Shown here: positions 11,686-22,936 of the stretch, piece after piece
How positions within the stretch are numbered: the first letter of the stretch is position 1
How the letters are laid out: each line of letters opens with the position of its first letter
Source: Heterohyrax brucei
Lineage: Eukaryota; Chordata; Mammalia; Hyracoidea; Procaviidae
NCBI GenBank assembly: GCA_028571685.1
Contig: CM053143.1
Span: forward strand, 7,369,501 to 7,433,500
Direction: 5' to 3'
Length of the DNA stretch: 64,000 nt
The notes under the pieces: generated by a model
What the model saw: only the letters and a program-made list of their open reading frames with translations
The model's database searches: none
Told to the model about the DNA's origin: nothing
Made by a program: the position numbers and the translations under genes

Positions 11686-11951
11686 AATATTTATACAGGG
11701 ACTAGAACAAAACAGACATCCTGCTGCCATCGAGTGGATTCTGGCTCATAGTGACCTTATAAGACAGAGTAGAACTGTCCGATGGAGTTTACAACGAGTG
11801 CCTGGTGGGTTCATACTGCTGAACTTTTGCTTAGCAGGCATAGCAGTTAATCACTATGCCGTACAGAGAGTAGACCTGGGAAGTCAGGATATAGAGTCAT
11901 TCTAGATATTTAGGATAGTCAGGTAGCACATGCTACCTGACCATATTAATG
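11686..11951 (-). repeat. AfroSINE within a duplicated block, copy 2
   Basis: The second copy of the block at 10541-10798: the same antisense SINE (11702-11868) with the same non-SINE flanks, about 1.15 kb downstream in direct orientation. A perfect 11-bp inverted repeat sits at its right edge (11918-11941). Confidence 0.82.
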
Positions 11952-12228
11952 AAATAAAACCTTTGCAATGAGAGTTGTGTAACATAACGGAGTACTGGTG
12001 GTTTTTCAAAGGTATGTGCATTTTATTTTCAGTGTCCAGTGAGAACATTTTCTGGAGTGGGAGCTTCCTCTCTGGGTCGACTTCATACTGACCGGTCAGC
12101 TGCTAATTATAACACCACTCTGTGGAAACGGTCGTCAGCAGAATAAAAAGCTCTTTCTTACCTCAGCTAGAACTAAAACTGAGAAAACAGCTTTGTGAGA
12201 ATTGGGTGTGTGTGTTGTGGTTCTGATA

Positions 12229-12428
12229 AAGTGAAGTCATTGATGTAAAGTTGATTCTGACTCACCGTGACCCTATAGGACAGGGTAGAAATGACCGTAG
12301 GGTTTCCAAGACTGTTATCTTTGTGGAAGCAAACTGCTGTGTCTTTTTCCCACAGAGTGACTAATGAGTTCAAACCAGTGATCTTTCATAGCAGCTGAGC
12401 ACTTAACTTCCGTGCCACCAGTGCTCCT
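12229..12428 (-). repeat. AfroSINE, older subtype
   Basis: Antisense SINE of the longer type, with the extra 'gtgtctttttcccacagagtg' middle. It ends in 'cttccgtgccaccagtgctc'. Confidence 0.82.
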
Positions 12429-13486
12429 TCAGATGAAGGGCAGGGGGTGGTGAAGCCCAGTGTGGGCATTGCTGCAGTCGTTGCTAGGATCTGCTGGTCA
12501 GGGGTATAAAAATAACAGACAGGCTCGGCTCATGGGGGACTATTAAATGGCTCTCAATTTCCATGAGTATGTAAACCACTGTGGGTATGTAAACCACTCC
12601 CTATTTTTCATAATTTGTCACAGAATTTTCTTTTTTTTAAGTCCCTAGTGAGTAATGAAAAGCTGAACTTATGAATCCTGTTTGCAGGATAAACTTCTTG
12701 ATGTTTTTAAAAAAATTGAGGTTGGTGTGCTCACATTTGGTAAGTTTTCTGAGGTGAATTATTAAAAACAAAAGTTGGTATCCTAATTTTCCACGTGCAC
12801 GTTTGTTTTGTTTTGTGAAAGATAAAGCTAAGAAGCTGTGGAAGCTCTAAGTGGTATCAGAAAGTAGGTCCTTATGTGGGAATAGCTTGGCTGGAGGGCA
12901 GCTGGAGAGGTTGGAAGCCTTTTCTAAGCAACTGCATCATATCAGGTAACTGTGAGTTGCATTACTGTTACTTGAAAAACCGGCTCTGTAGTGTCTTGAA
13001 GTGTATTAGTTTTGTGGACCTAGAAACACCAACGTTCCAGTGGCCACCTGAATCGTTGCCCTGTGAGGATGGGGAGTCTAGGATGAGGAATCCACCAAAA
13101 ACTGCTCAGTTCTTAGCAGTGGCAAGGAAAGTAGTACCTGAAAATTTGTAGGAAGAATTTCCTTCTTCCTCTTTCTCATCATTGTCTCATTCCATTAACC
13201 CAGAGAATTTCTCATCCATAGGAACAAAAGGTAAAAACAATTCCACAAAACAGTTTTATCCACAGTATAGAAATGTTAAATTCTAATCAGAATTCTAAGA
13301 AATGGAAACACAGGTTTATTTTGAGCAGTTGTTCTATATGCATGTAGAGAAACCATTCTCATTCCAGTAAAGAGCAAGTGGCAGGGAGTAAGCTAGTTTA
13401 TAAAGAGGCTTATTAAGAGAAAAGAAAGGAGAAGAATAGGAAACCAACCATTTTAATGGGATTGACTGAACTCTACTTTTCCCTCC
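12429..13486. other. Unassigned intron
   Basis: No repeat family recognised. A 91-codon open stretch (12876-13151, +) has no recognisable protein character. A small direct repeat 'gtatgtaaaccact' occurs at 12569 and 12585. Confidence 0.5.
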
Positions 13487-13672
13487 TTGGAGGTTGGTGG
13501 TACAGTGATTAAGAGCTATGTCTCCTCACCAAATAGTCAGCAGTTTGAATCCACCAGCTGTTCCTTGGAAATCCTTTGGGACAGCTCTCCTCTATCCTAA
13601 TGCAATCTCAAAAAGCATGCACAGCTTGGGTTCCTGTGAGTTGGAATTAACTTGAGGGCAGTGGATTTTTAA
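13487..13672 (+). repeat. AfroSINE
   Basis: Sense: 'ggttggtggtacagtgatt', 'gtttgaatccaccagctg', 'cctgtgagttggaattaac'. Part of the middle is replaced by unrelated sequence ('caatctcaaaaagcatgcac'). Confidence 0.82.
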
Positions 13673-13761
13673 AAAACTTTTGCCCTCTTTAACTGAGATC
13701 AACTGATAACAGGTTACTTTATGGCCACGCTGCTAATAATTTGACTCTCCACTCAACTACA

Positions 13762-13922
13762 GGGAAACCTGGTAGTGTAGTGATTAAGAGCCACAGCTGT
13801 TAACCAAAAGGTTGTTGGTTCAAATCCATCAGGTGTTCCTTGGAATCACTATGAAGCAGTTCTGCTCTGCCCTATAGGGTCACTATGAGTCAGAATCAGT
13901 TTGAAGGCAGTGGGTTTTCTTG
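13762..13922 (+). repeat. AfroSINE
   Basis: A well-preserved sense copy: 'gggaaacctggtagtgtagt', 'ggttcaaatccatcaggtg', 'tagggtcactatgagtcag', 'ggcagtgggttttc'. Confidence 0.9.
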
Positions 13923-14690
13923 GGTGCAGCTGTGTCACTTTTTGAGATTAAATTAGGAGAGCCTAGAATCTTTTTCATTATGTTAGAAGGTTTTGTTGAC
14001 TATCCTTTTCTGGCAGGATAAAGCAAGTTTACATTGCTGTAGAGCAGTTTCTGGCAAGCTTTTTCAGTTTGGGTCAAGTTTTTTTATGATTAATCGTAAT
14101 AGGATTTCTGTTACTCATTTTGTCTTTCAACAATAGGAAAATCTAACTTAACTTATTGATAGTAGTGTGCAGTTTATGTACACTAGATGGTATAAAATAA
14201 TTTTTGTGTTTGGATTAATTTATTCACCAATAATTACTGGCAGTCTTGGACATAGTGTAAGGCATGGTGAGGCTATTTAGGAATATGTGTAGGGGAGAAA
14301 TAGATACAAAAAGGAGTCTATACACACAGTCTCCATTCCCTTACCGCCCACTCTTTGTTCAGCCCACTTAGATTGTTTTCTGTTCTCACTACTCCAGTGA
14401 AAACTCCTTTAAACCAAGGCCAGTCCTCCTTGGACTAAGTGAACACTTTCTTATCTTTCCCTTTTGGCAGCTTTTGATATATCTGGAGTCCCTTCTTTGC
14501 TCTTGAAGTAGTCTCTTCCCTATTCTGAGGGACCTGGGATGTTCAGCCCTTTTGGGAAGCCAGTTTCCTGTTCACTAGTGGTAACAGATAAGGTGCTGTA
14601 GGCCTGTGGAAGGATGTTGAAGATACTTCGGAGGAGGACATGAATTTGATTATCTCTATGGAAATACAGAAAACAATGTAGCATCGTTTG
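13923..14690. other. Unassigned intron
   Basis: AT-rich and unique-looking, with no exon or element recognised. Confidence 0.5.
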
Positions 14691-14845
14691 GAACCCTGGT
14701 GACGTGATTACATGCTGTGCCTGCTAACCAAATGTTCAGTAGTTTGAATCCTCCAAGTGCCCCTTGGAAACTCTGTGGAGCAGTTCTACTCTCTCCTGTA
14801 AGGCTGTTATGAATTGGAATCGACTTGACGGCAGTGGGCTTTGTA
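14691..14845 (+). repeat. AfroSINE (sense member of an inverted pair)
   Basis: Sense copy 'gaaccctggtgacgtgatt' to 'acttgacggcagtgggctt'. An antisense copy begins 40 bp downstream, giving a tail-to-tail inverted repeat able to fold in RNA. Confidence 0.9.
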
Positions 14846-14885
14846 GTATCATAAGCCGTGACTTTGGCCATTTTTTATTAGTACA

Positions 14886-15052
14886 TCATAAAACTCACCC
14901 ACTGCCATCGAATGTATTCTCACTCACAGCAACCCTATTGACAGAGTAGAACTGCCTCATAGAGTTTCCAAGGAGCACCTGGTGGATTTGAACTGCCGAC
15001 TTTCTGGTTAGCAACTGTAGCACTTAATCACTACACCACCAGGGTTTCCTAG
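14886..15052 (-). repeat. AfroSINE (antisense member of an inverted pair)
   Basis: Antisense: 'actcacccactgccatcg', 'gacagagtagaactgcc', 'caaggagcacctggtgg' and 'accagggtttcct'. Confidence 0.9.
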
Positions 15053-16778
15053 CATATTATATGTGAATGAAATGGAGGATCATGTGTGATTTTTCTGATA
15101 GAAGTATTAACATTAGTTCTTTTTTTTAAGTGGCATTTGAGATTTGCTTGGTGCAGTGGGTGCTCAGTATTTTGACGAATAAAGGCAGGCTTTAAATGAA
15201 CAGATTTGGTAATTGAAGTATGTTAGATCTAGGAAACTGGCATGAGAGAAACATCAGCAGAGGCAGAAGGCAGATCTCCTGAAAATGAATCAGAAGCTTG
15301 GCTGGAAGAGAGTGATGGAAAGGGTGGGGTGGGAAGAGAGCAAGCATGTGCTCTTGCCAGAGTGTGGAAGGCTTTGAGTATCCGCCAGGGAGTTTTGGGT
15401 TGTGTTTGTCTGGCAGTGGGTGGATTGGAAGGACTCTGGAGCAGGAGAGGAAGACTAATCCGGCAGCAGTTAGTTGGGTGGATTAGAATGAGAAGAAACT
15501 CATTCTGGTCTCAACTCTAAACTGTTTCAGGCCTTTTGCTCCCTGGGGTGGAGGCAAGTCCTCACCCACCGCCTTGGTGCTACGTGGGCCCCGTCCCCGT
15601 GACCGATTACCCTGTTGTCCTTTGGGCAGTCACCCTGACTCACCTGGTCCCATGACCAGGGTCATTGAATTCATATCACCTTGTGTGCACAGCATATGGA
15701 GAAATGCCAGCCTTCTCTCTACTCTTCTGACAACTCAGTCACCTTAGGAGAAGTCATGTTACTTAGTGGAAGGCACAGCAGCAGTGTGGCTGGAGTTAGT
15801 GCGCAGCGCCGGATCTGGGAGCGTGAGGGGACGGGCAGTGAACTGAGGAAATGAGGATGGCATGAGGTGGGTGCCTTGGATAGGATTAGGCGTGATGGGT
15901 TGAGAGTGAAATCACGGACAAGAGTTTATCTTAAATCTCAACTGTTTTCCAGCCATGCAGCAATTTTATGAGAACTTAGAGTTTAACAGCTGTGTGCCTC
16001 CTTTCCTGTATATCCACAAGCCAAGTCTAACCCCAAGTTTCCATATTGAGAACATAATCTTTAAAACTTTTTTCTTTAAAAGCCTTTCTGAGGTCAAATG
16101 AAAGTCTGAGGGAAAAAGTCTCAGAGTACTTCTGTTTGGGCAAACCCTCCTGCGTTTGTCCTTCCGTGGGGGGTGATTAGCACTTTGGGCTGTGAAGGGC
16201 AGACTTCCGCTTTGCTCCTGCTGGGCGCTCTGCACCTGTTGTCACATCTGGGACTGTTCCGCGCTGTGTGATTTGAGCAGCTGGTAATCAACAGGCTGCA
16301 TTGTCTCAGTGAGTGACATCCATGCTGCATATCTCTTGTTGGTAAAAATGAAAACATAAACAAATAGGGCATCGCTGTGAAATATTTACAGGGAACTATG
16401 ATTGCTAGTGCTTTGGTAGATTCCCATGACAGGGAAGCTTGATATTTTTGTATGCCTGAAAAAAATACTCATGTTCTGTATTATCCACAAACCATGAAAC
16501 AACAGCTGGAGATTACTCAAATTGAATAAAACCAGGTCTTGGTTGGAACATCAATTAACATTTATTAAAGAATCATAAATAAGATGATGCCGTAAACTCA
16601 TTGAGGCTGTGCAGCAGCAGCAGCAGCAGCAGCAGCAGCTGTCCTCAGCTAATGAAATTTTCCATGAACTGGTGACATCAGTGAAAAGCACAAGGTGCTG
16701 ACATCTCTGTTCAGCGTGTCCCCCCTTGATGGCAGCTCCGCTGGCCTTTAGGGGTAGCTCTGGGAAAAAAAAGCTGCT
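15053..16778. other. Repeat-poor intron
   Basis: 15250-15960 includes phrases of an ancient mammalian repeat ('gtgtggaaggctttgagtat', 'ggagcaggagaggaagact'). 16100-16760 is repeat-free apart from (CAG)9. No coding frame of note. Confidence 0.5.
16612..16638. repeat. (CAG)9 trinucleotide run
   Basis: Nine uninterrupted CAG units in non-coding sequence. No open frame crosses it with any recognisable protein. Confidence 0.95.
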
Positions 16779-16953
16779 TTTTTTTTTTTTTATTTCTATT
16801 GTGCTTTAAGTGGAACTTTGCAGTTCAGATCAGTTTGTCATACAGACTTACACACCCACTGTTAGGTGACCTTAGTTCTCCCTATGATGTGACCACACAC
16901 TCTTCTCCAGCCTGTATTTCCCTTGTCTGTTCAACCAGTTCCTGTCCCATTCC
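16779..16953 (-). mobile_element. Short 5'-truncated L1 insertion
   Basis: A T tract, then the L1 3' UTR words 'gtgctttaagtggaactttg' and 'tgtctgttcaaccagttcc'. It is bracketed by 'aaaaaagctgctttt' (16764-16778) and 'aaaaaggctgctttt' (16955-16969), a near-perfect target duplication. This is a ~175-bp insert made only of L1 3' UTR. Confidence 0.83.
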
Positions 16954-17257
16954 GAAAAAGGCTGCTTTTCTATTATTTGCTTTACTTTCAGTCTTGGGGA
17001 GATAAATTGGAACTGTAACTTTAAATTCAGCATGGTATAATTGCAATATGAAGTATATTTTGTCAAGGCATATTTCTGTATAAGTGGGCTCAGTGCCACT
17101 TGCGTGTATGTGCTAACATATTATAAGTGTGAGGTTCAGAAATTTGTAATTAACTGAGTATTGCGACTTGGCGATTGACCTTGGAGGTCACTTGGGTCAG
17201 TGTCATTTTTAAGATACTGTTGTCAGATGCATATAGGTTAACTGGCTTTGGTAAGGA

Positions 17258-17456
17258 ACGCTGGTGGTGTAGTGGTTGAAGTGCTCAGCTGCCAGGCAGC
17301 AGGTTGGGGGTTGGAAGCCACCAGCAGCTCCATGGGAGAAAGATATGTCAGTCTGCTTCTCTAAAGATTTATAATTTTGGAAACCCTTCAGATGTCACTA
17401 TTAGTTGGAATCCGCTTGATGCAATGAGTTTGGTTTTTTGGTTTAAGTAGTATCAA
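17258..17456 (+). repeat. AfroSINE, long subtype
   Basis: Sense: 'gctggtggtgtagtggttg', 'agaaagatatgtcagtctgc', 'ttctctaaagatttataatt', 'ttgatgcaatgagtttgg'. Confidence 0.87.
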
Positions 17457-17984
17457 AACTCGGACCTTTTGTGTTTTTATTCCTGTTTGAGACTTCCCCC
17501 AATAAAACTGATTTTTTTTTTTAAATCCGTTAATGTATCTACTTAAGCTGAGAAAGACACTCTTTGCCTGTATCCTTTTATGTCTTACAGTCCAGTAAGG
17601 AGGGATGTTGTAGTGAGCAGAAGGTTTTGTTTTTGTTCAATCCTTATGAAGCAGTTTTTAAATGGGCTGTCTGGTGGGAAGTATGTTTTCAACTGGACAG
17701 AAAGTCTAGTGTGTCAGCAATTATTCATGCTAACAAATATTCAGAGATGAGGTTCAGCATATTTGAAAATATTTAGAGATGAATTATTTAGATTAATAAT
17801 TGGACTCTTTCCTTCTTGGCTGTCCAGGTCATTCAACAGACATTTGTTGAGCATGTCTTGTGTATCAGACCATGGAGAGAGGAAGATAAAGCTGTAGTCT
17901 GTGGAGCCTGTAGTTTGGTTGCCAGATGAATTATAAATTATGTTAAAGTAAATAAGTGAATAATAATTGCTAATATTTTTTTTT
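17457..17984. other. Intron with old repeat traces
   Basis: 17530-17600 resembles L1 3'-UTR ('gtatctacttaagctgagaa'). 17830-17960 resembles an ancient interspersed repeat ('catttgttgagcatgtcttg'). Confidence 0.4.
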
Positions 17985-18760
17985 TCTTACATGAGAAATA
18001 ACATCTCTGGGAGTTCAAGGCCCCTGAGTACCACTCCATTACCCTCCTCCCTGTTCTGCATTTTTCCTTCTGTTTCCAGAGCTAATCGCTATTCTAGATT
18101 TGGTGCATATCTTTGCCATACCTTTTTTATAGTTTTATTGTGTCTGTATGAGTCTACAAGCAATATAAAGTATTTTGATTTTTTGTAACTTTTTGAAAAT
18201 GGCATCAAACTGTGTATGTTCTGTATGTTGAGAGGGAATAGAAAATGATTTTTGAGGTTTATTCTTGCTGATACTTTGCTCTAGTTCTTTTCTTTAACTG
18301 CTGTATAGCATTCCATTTTATGGTTATGCTGCAGTATTTAGCTTTCCTTTCCGGTCAGAGATTTTAAGAGTGTTTCCAAGTCTTCATTATGTTAAAAATG
18401 TTGCCCTGGACATGTCATACATGTCTCCTGATGCATGTATGTGGATTTCTCTGGGTCGAAGCCTAAATTTGGAGTTGCCGGTGATAGAATCTGAGTGTTG
18501 TCACCTCTAAGTATGTTTTCAGCTTTACTTAGAGAGCGCCAGCTGCTTTGCACAGTGCTAGTTTATGTTTCCCTCCGCAGTGCACGGATGATCATGTTTA
18601 GCTCATCTTCGTTAATAAGATTTTGAATTTTGGCTCATCTATTGAGTGTAATGATATCTTAGTGTTTTAAACTTTCATTTCCCTGATCACAGTGAGGCTG
18701 AGTATCTTTTGACATATTGATTGCTTTTTAGCGTTCTTCTAAGGTAAGTTGCCTATTCAC
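17985..18760 (-). mobile_element. Ancient L1 relic (antisense)
   Basis: AT-rich sequence with old L1 3'-region landmarks in antisense: 'aactgctgtatagcattcc', 'cctggacatgtcatacatg', 'gatttctctgggtcgaagcc', 'tttccctgatcacagtgagg'. Heavily diverged, with no open frame. A similar relic continues over 18950-19360. Confidence 0.6.
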
Positions 18761-18949
18761 AGTATCTTCCACTTTAATGATGGTTGAGGAGACTCACATG
18801 CAAAGGAGATATCAATCAAAATCCTTGATCTGAGACACATTACCACAATTTGCTTGGCTGTTGTATTTATTCATATATATTTAATATAATGAGTAGTGTA
18901 AAGCTGATCAAGATCTGCACTATTCATTACTCACAGCTTATACCGGCCT

Positions 18950-19360
18950 GTGCTTTCCCTCATTACATCTGACAGCCTGCTTCCTCCTTCTCTTCCCAGT
19001 ATTCTTAACTTTATACTTATTATGTAATTCTGTGAGGCATCTTCTGTCTTTGCTTTTCTCATTTGGCATTATTAGTATGTTTATTCAAGTTGTTACATTG
19101 ACTGTGTTCATTCAGTTTCACTACAGTACAATATCCCCTGTGTTATTATACTGTGGTTTTATTATCAGTCTGTGTTTGGTAGGCATTCAGATTTTTTCTG
19201 GTTTTCTGTTGTTACTAACAGTTCTTTTATGAATGTTTTTACGTGTGACTCCTGATTAAGATTTTCTTTAGAATACGCTAGAAATGCTGAATTATTAAGT
19301 ATTCTTATTTTTAGCTTTGTAAATGAATGCAGCATTTTTTCCTCAAAGTTGATGGACTAG
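18950..19360 (-). mobile_element. Ancient L1 relic (antisense)
   Basis: 'ttctgtgaggcatcttctg', 'tcatttggcattattagta' and 'cttttatgaatgtttttacg' resemble the antisense ORF2/3'-UTR region of old L1. No intact frame is visible. Confidence 0.5.
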
Positions 19361-19807
19361 TTTAATATTATAATATTTCTATAGGCAATAGATAAGAGAT
19401 CAGGTTGCTCTGAAATTGCTCACTTTGTAGTTCTTTTTGAGTATGTGGTTCTTGTTACTAAACATTTGTTGGTTTGTCAGAACTGTGGAATAAGATTTAG
19501 TTTCCTCTAACTTACCTGCTGATACCAAGGTGGTTGAGGAGGAACCTAGAATGCCTGTCCCACTGACTGATTTATGAAAAGAACCTGACATTTGCTGATG
19601 GCCACTCATCACATATGTTTTATTCTGGCTTTTATGTCTAACTCATTAAAATTTATTGGTTTTATAATCTTGTCACAGGTGTGATCCTGCCCATTTAAAT
19701 TTAATTTTTAATATTTTATTGTGCTTTTGGTGAAAGTTTACACAGTAAATTAGGGAATGCCTTAGGTTGGGTTCCCTGGAGAAGTAAAACCAGTGAAGTG
19801 TGTAAGT

Positions 19808-20336
19808 GTCAGAGGTCCGACAACTAAGTTGGCGAAGTTAATTGTTCTAAGTGCTGAATATCGGTATGGTCACCTTTGAAATACTCCCCTTGGGAAGCTC
19901 TACGCTGACACCAGTGCCTAGGCCACCCTTCAGAGCAATTTTGGAATCCTTTCTGGAATGGCCATTGCACATGGTGGCATGGTGGCAACTTAATTATTGT
20001 CTGTGAGAGAGTTTTTAGCCAGTAAACAACTAATGGTATTGGAACATCCTCCCTATTCAACTGGTCCCTATTGACTGTTTTCTTCCCTCAGAGATAAAGT
20101 AAATACTGAAAGGAAAACATTTTTATGACATTCAGGAGATGAAAGGTAATAAAATGACAGCTCTGATGGCCATTCCAGAAAAAGAATTCCAGAATTACTT
20201 TGAAGGGTGGATTAAGTGCTGGCACTGGACATAACTCCCAAGGGGAATGCTTCAAAGGTGACTGTAGTGATATTCAGCAATGAGCCATGTAGCACTTTTT
20301 CTAGGATAAGTTTGCAAACTTAATTGTCAGACCTTG
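19808..20336 (+). mobile_element. Mariner-type long-TIR element (nested)
   Basis: Same element as 25264-25819. Left terminus 'ggtccgacaactaag', right terminus 'cttaattgtcagacc'. The centre holds the remnant of the mariner transposase C-terminal region ('atactgaaaggaaaacat', 'gatggccattccag'). Stops and deletions make it non-coding. A (TG)n run follows directly. Confidence 0.8.
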
Positions 20337-20362
20337 TGTGTGTGTGTGTGTGTGTGTGTGCG
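20335..20362. repeat. (TG)n microsatellite
   Basis: About 13 TG units immediately right of the mariner copy, within the LTR-like repeat. Confidence 0.9.
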
Positions 20363-20864
20363 TGCATAGATTTATATCAAGAAAATGGCTCATGGTTGTA
20401 GAGGCTGGAAAGTCCCAAGTCTGTGGGTCAGGCTGGAGGCTTCCTGATCCACATAGCTGTAGGGGCTGGTGATCCCAAGACCAGAAGATTGGACAACAGG
20501 CCTTCGGCTTATAACCTGTGGAGGCTGATGGATCCCCAAATCAGCATGTAACCTGTTAGCTCAAGTCACAAGAACTGGAGGTCAGATGGGCAAGAGCCAG
20601 TTGCAGGATCCTGAGTGAACAGAAGCCCATAGAGTTTGCCAGAAAGTCCGTATATATTGGATGCAGCCCACACCTCAAAGGAAATTCCCTTTCAACTGAT
20701 TGGCTGCTCATTACAGATCTTAGCATGGAGGTGACAGTATCAGATCTCATTCTGTAAGTGGTTACATTATTACATAGTTACAAACTGTATCATAACTGTC
20801 AAACTCCTGAGACTCATGGTCCAGTGAAGTTGACTCAACAACCTTAACCATCATAGTTCCCATC

Positions 20865-21640
20865 TGACAATTTCTGCACAGATTGTTCAGTGACATTGGT
20901 TATATTTGTCATAATGTGTCAATATTCTCTTTGTGTGCTGGCCGTTTTGTTTCCAGTGTTCTAGTTTCTGTTGTTCCCTTACATTTTCATCTTTGCTTTA
21001 GAGTGATTGCTGACCTTTTGGTCTTGTACATATGGTGAATGTCTGCCGCTTTGCAGTTTCTGCTCAGTTTTGTCCATGGTGGGACTTTTCCTTGTATGTT
21101 TTTAGTTTTGGATTGTGTGCTCCTTTTCAGTTACAGCACTGTCTGGGGGACCTGAATTGGGAGTATATTAAACTCTACATGACAGGGGTTTCAATTTGCA
21201 ATATACTTAGAATATTGGTAAAACATAACAAACATCCTTTTCTCTCCTGTAATTGTATTTGCAGTGTGATTAGGTGAAAGTTTACAGTCCAAGTCAATTT
21301 GCTGTATAAAACCCTGAATACTTGCCTCTGTACAACTCTGTCTGCTCTCCTCACCCTGTGATAGCACATTCCTCCTTTCCATCTGTACTTCATTCATTCA
21401 ACCAATGCTTGTCCACTCTTCTCCATCCTCCCCTCTCCCCAAGTAGTGGGATTGCTGGATCATATGGTATTTCTATTTCTAGCCCTTTAAGAAAGTGCCA
21501 GTTGCTTTTCAAAGAGGTTGTAACATTTTACGTCCTTCCAGCAATGTAGAAGAGTTCCAGTCTCTTCACAGCCTCTCCAGCATTTGTTATTTTATGTTTT
21601 TTTTTTGGATTAATGCCAGTCTTAGAAACATTCTTTTAAA
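20865..21640 (-). mobile_element. L1 3' UTR and older L1 pieces (antisense)
   Basis: 20865-21050 and 21262-21440 carry L1 3'-UTR words ('ttcagtgacattggttat', 'ggtgaaagtttacagtcc', 'ctgtgatagcacattcctc'). 21445-21600 carries an older ORF2 end ('gtgggattgctggatcatat', 'cctctccagcatttgttat'). It is a mosaic of at least two antisense L1s. Confidence 0.65.
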
Positions 21641-21972
21641 TGAATAGTTGTGATCCCCCACAATTATAGAAAATTTCCAGAATTGGACAGTGAAGAAAGA
21701 ATACAATTCCATATCAGTATCTAGGAGCTAAACTTTCATCAGGGTCAGAAACCAAGAAAGATGCTTGGAGTCTTAACACCTGTATATAGAGAGAGAGAGA
21801 ATGAAGTATTGAAGAGGGAGTTGCCCTTGGGATTCCGTCCACTGCCTGCCATCCAGTTCATGAGGACCCTCCAGTGGCTGTACTCTTTGTGAAGGAGTGG
21901 CCTGGAAAAGCTTGGCTGCCAGCACAGAAGTACAAAGATGATTATGTGTCTCAGTCTGGACTCTGGATAAAA

Positions 21973-22139
21973 AACACAAAACCTAACAAACCTGTTGCTG
22001 TCAAATTGATCTGCACTTACAGTGGCCCTGTAGGAGTGAGTAGAATGCCCCATAGGATCTTTAAGGCTGCAACTTTTATGGAAGCTGGTGCATTGGAACT
22101 TTTGACCTTGGCTGAATGCTGTGGCACCACGACTGCTTG
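21973..22139 (-). repeat. AfroSINE
   Basis: Antisense: 'caaacctgttgctgtcaaat', 'gaatgccccataggatc', 'tgtggcaccacgactgc'. Confidence 0.82.
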
Positions 22140-22936
22140 GGCTCTCAGTAGGGGACAAAAGTCTCTTATCCCATCCTAAAGTTATAATGACAGATTTGCT
22201 TCTCTTCTTGGTGTTCCAGTGAATTAGTGCAAAAAGTAATCTAGAGTCAGTGGTATCCTTCTTCTTAGGTGCTCTGCAGAAACAAGTCCATGATTGTTTA
22301 CTTGTCTTGGAGTGTGGGAATGTGGTCCTGTGGACTTTTGTACATTCATTTATTTCGAAATGCATGAATAAGTGAACAAGTAGAAACACATGGACATTTT
22401 TAACAGAACATGAACTTCCCCCATAAAGTAGATTTTCAACACATTAAGAAATAAAACACAGTGAAGCTGTTATTTGGGAGTTAAGTTTTCCTGTAATTCT
22501 CACATAATTATTCTTAGAATGCTGTTCACATTTTGTAATCAGCAGACATTTATTGAATATCTCTGCTACTCTATGTCTTGTACCCTTCGGGAGAGGTAAG
22601 TGGAGAGAGTGACAGACTTGCACACAAATAGTTAAGGTGCAAAGTGTAAAATAAGTGCTATAGTAAAGTTACAAAGTGCTTTTGGGACTGTAGGTGTTGT
22701 GAGTGATTCATTCCCCTGATGAAGTTGTTCATTCCTGGCTGTTTAATAGAGCTTTTCATGTGGTTGTCATTGCTAAGATTACAAGAGTCCCTAATATTTA
22801 TTGTTTGTTAGGCAGCACATTTTACATACAGTTAATCTCTGCAGCATAAATTTAATTCTTAGCAACAACTCTATGTGGAAGATGCTACAATTATCTTCAT
22901 TGTAAAAACTTTTTATTGAAACGTGACCTATATGCT
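22140..22936. other. Mostly unassigned intron
   Basis: 22545-22700 has the ancient-repeat phrase 'gcagacatttattgaatatc'. Nothing else recognised. Confidence 0.45.

Larger units (their letters stand above)
19760..20860 (-). repeat. LTR-like repeat split by a mariner copy
   Basis: Flanks 19760-19807 ('ttgggttccctggagaagt') and 20363-20860 ('atttatatcaagaaaatggc', 'ggaaagtcccaagtctgtgg', 'actgattggctgctcatt', ending near 'ccttaaccatcatag') look like one interspersed repeat of LTR type. A mariner derivative and a TG run separate the two parts. The family name is not certain, and orientation is assigned from the terminal words. Confidence 0.55.

Noticed and set aside
13762-13922. tRNA genes at SINE heads
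   Set aside because: B-box-like words (ggttcaaatcc) occur in every SINE copy as their tRNA-derived promoter. No cloverleaf with an intact acceptor stem was seen.
15530-15660. CpG island or promoter
   Set aside because: Slightly GC-rich, but CpG is sparse and no exon or transcription-start feature is adjacent.
16612-16638. Coding polyglutamine tract
   Set aside because: No open frame with protein character crosses the CAG run.
21745-22389. 214-codon minus-strand open stretch
   Set aside because: Composed partly of an antisense SINE and unassigned sequence; no domain, no splice signals and no recognisable protein.
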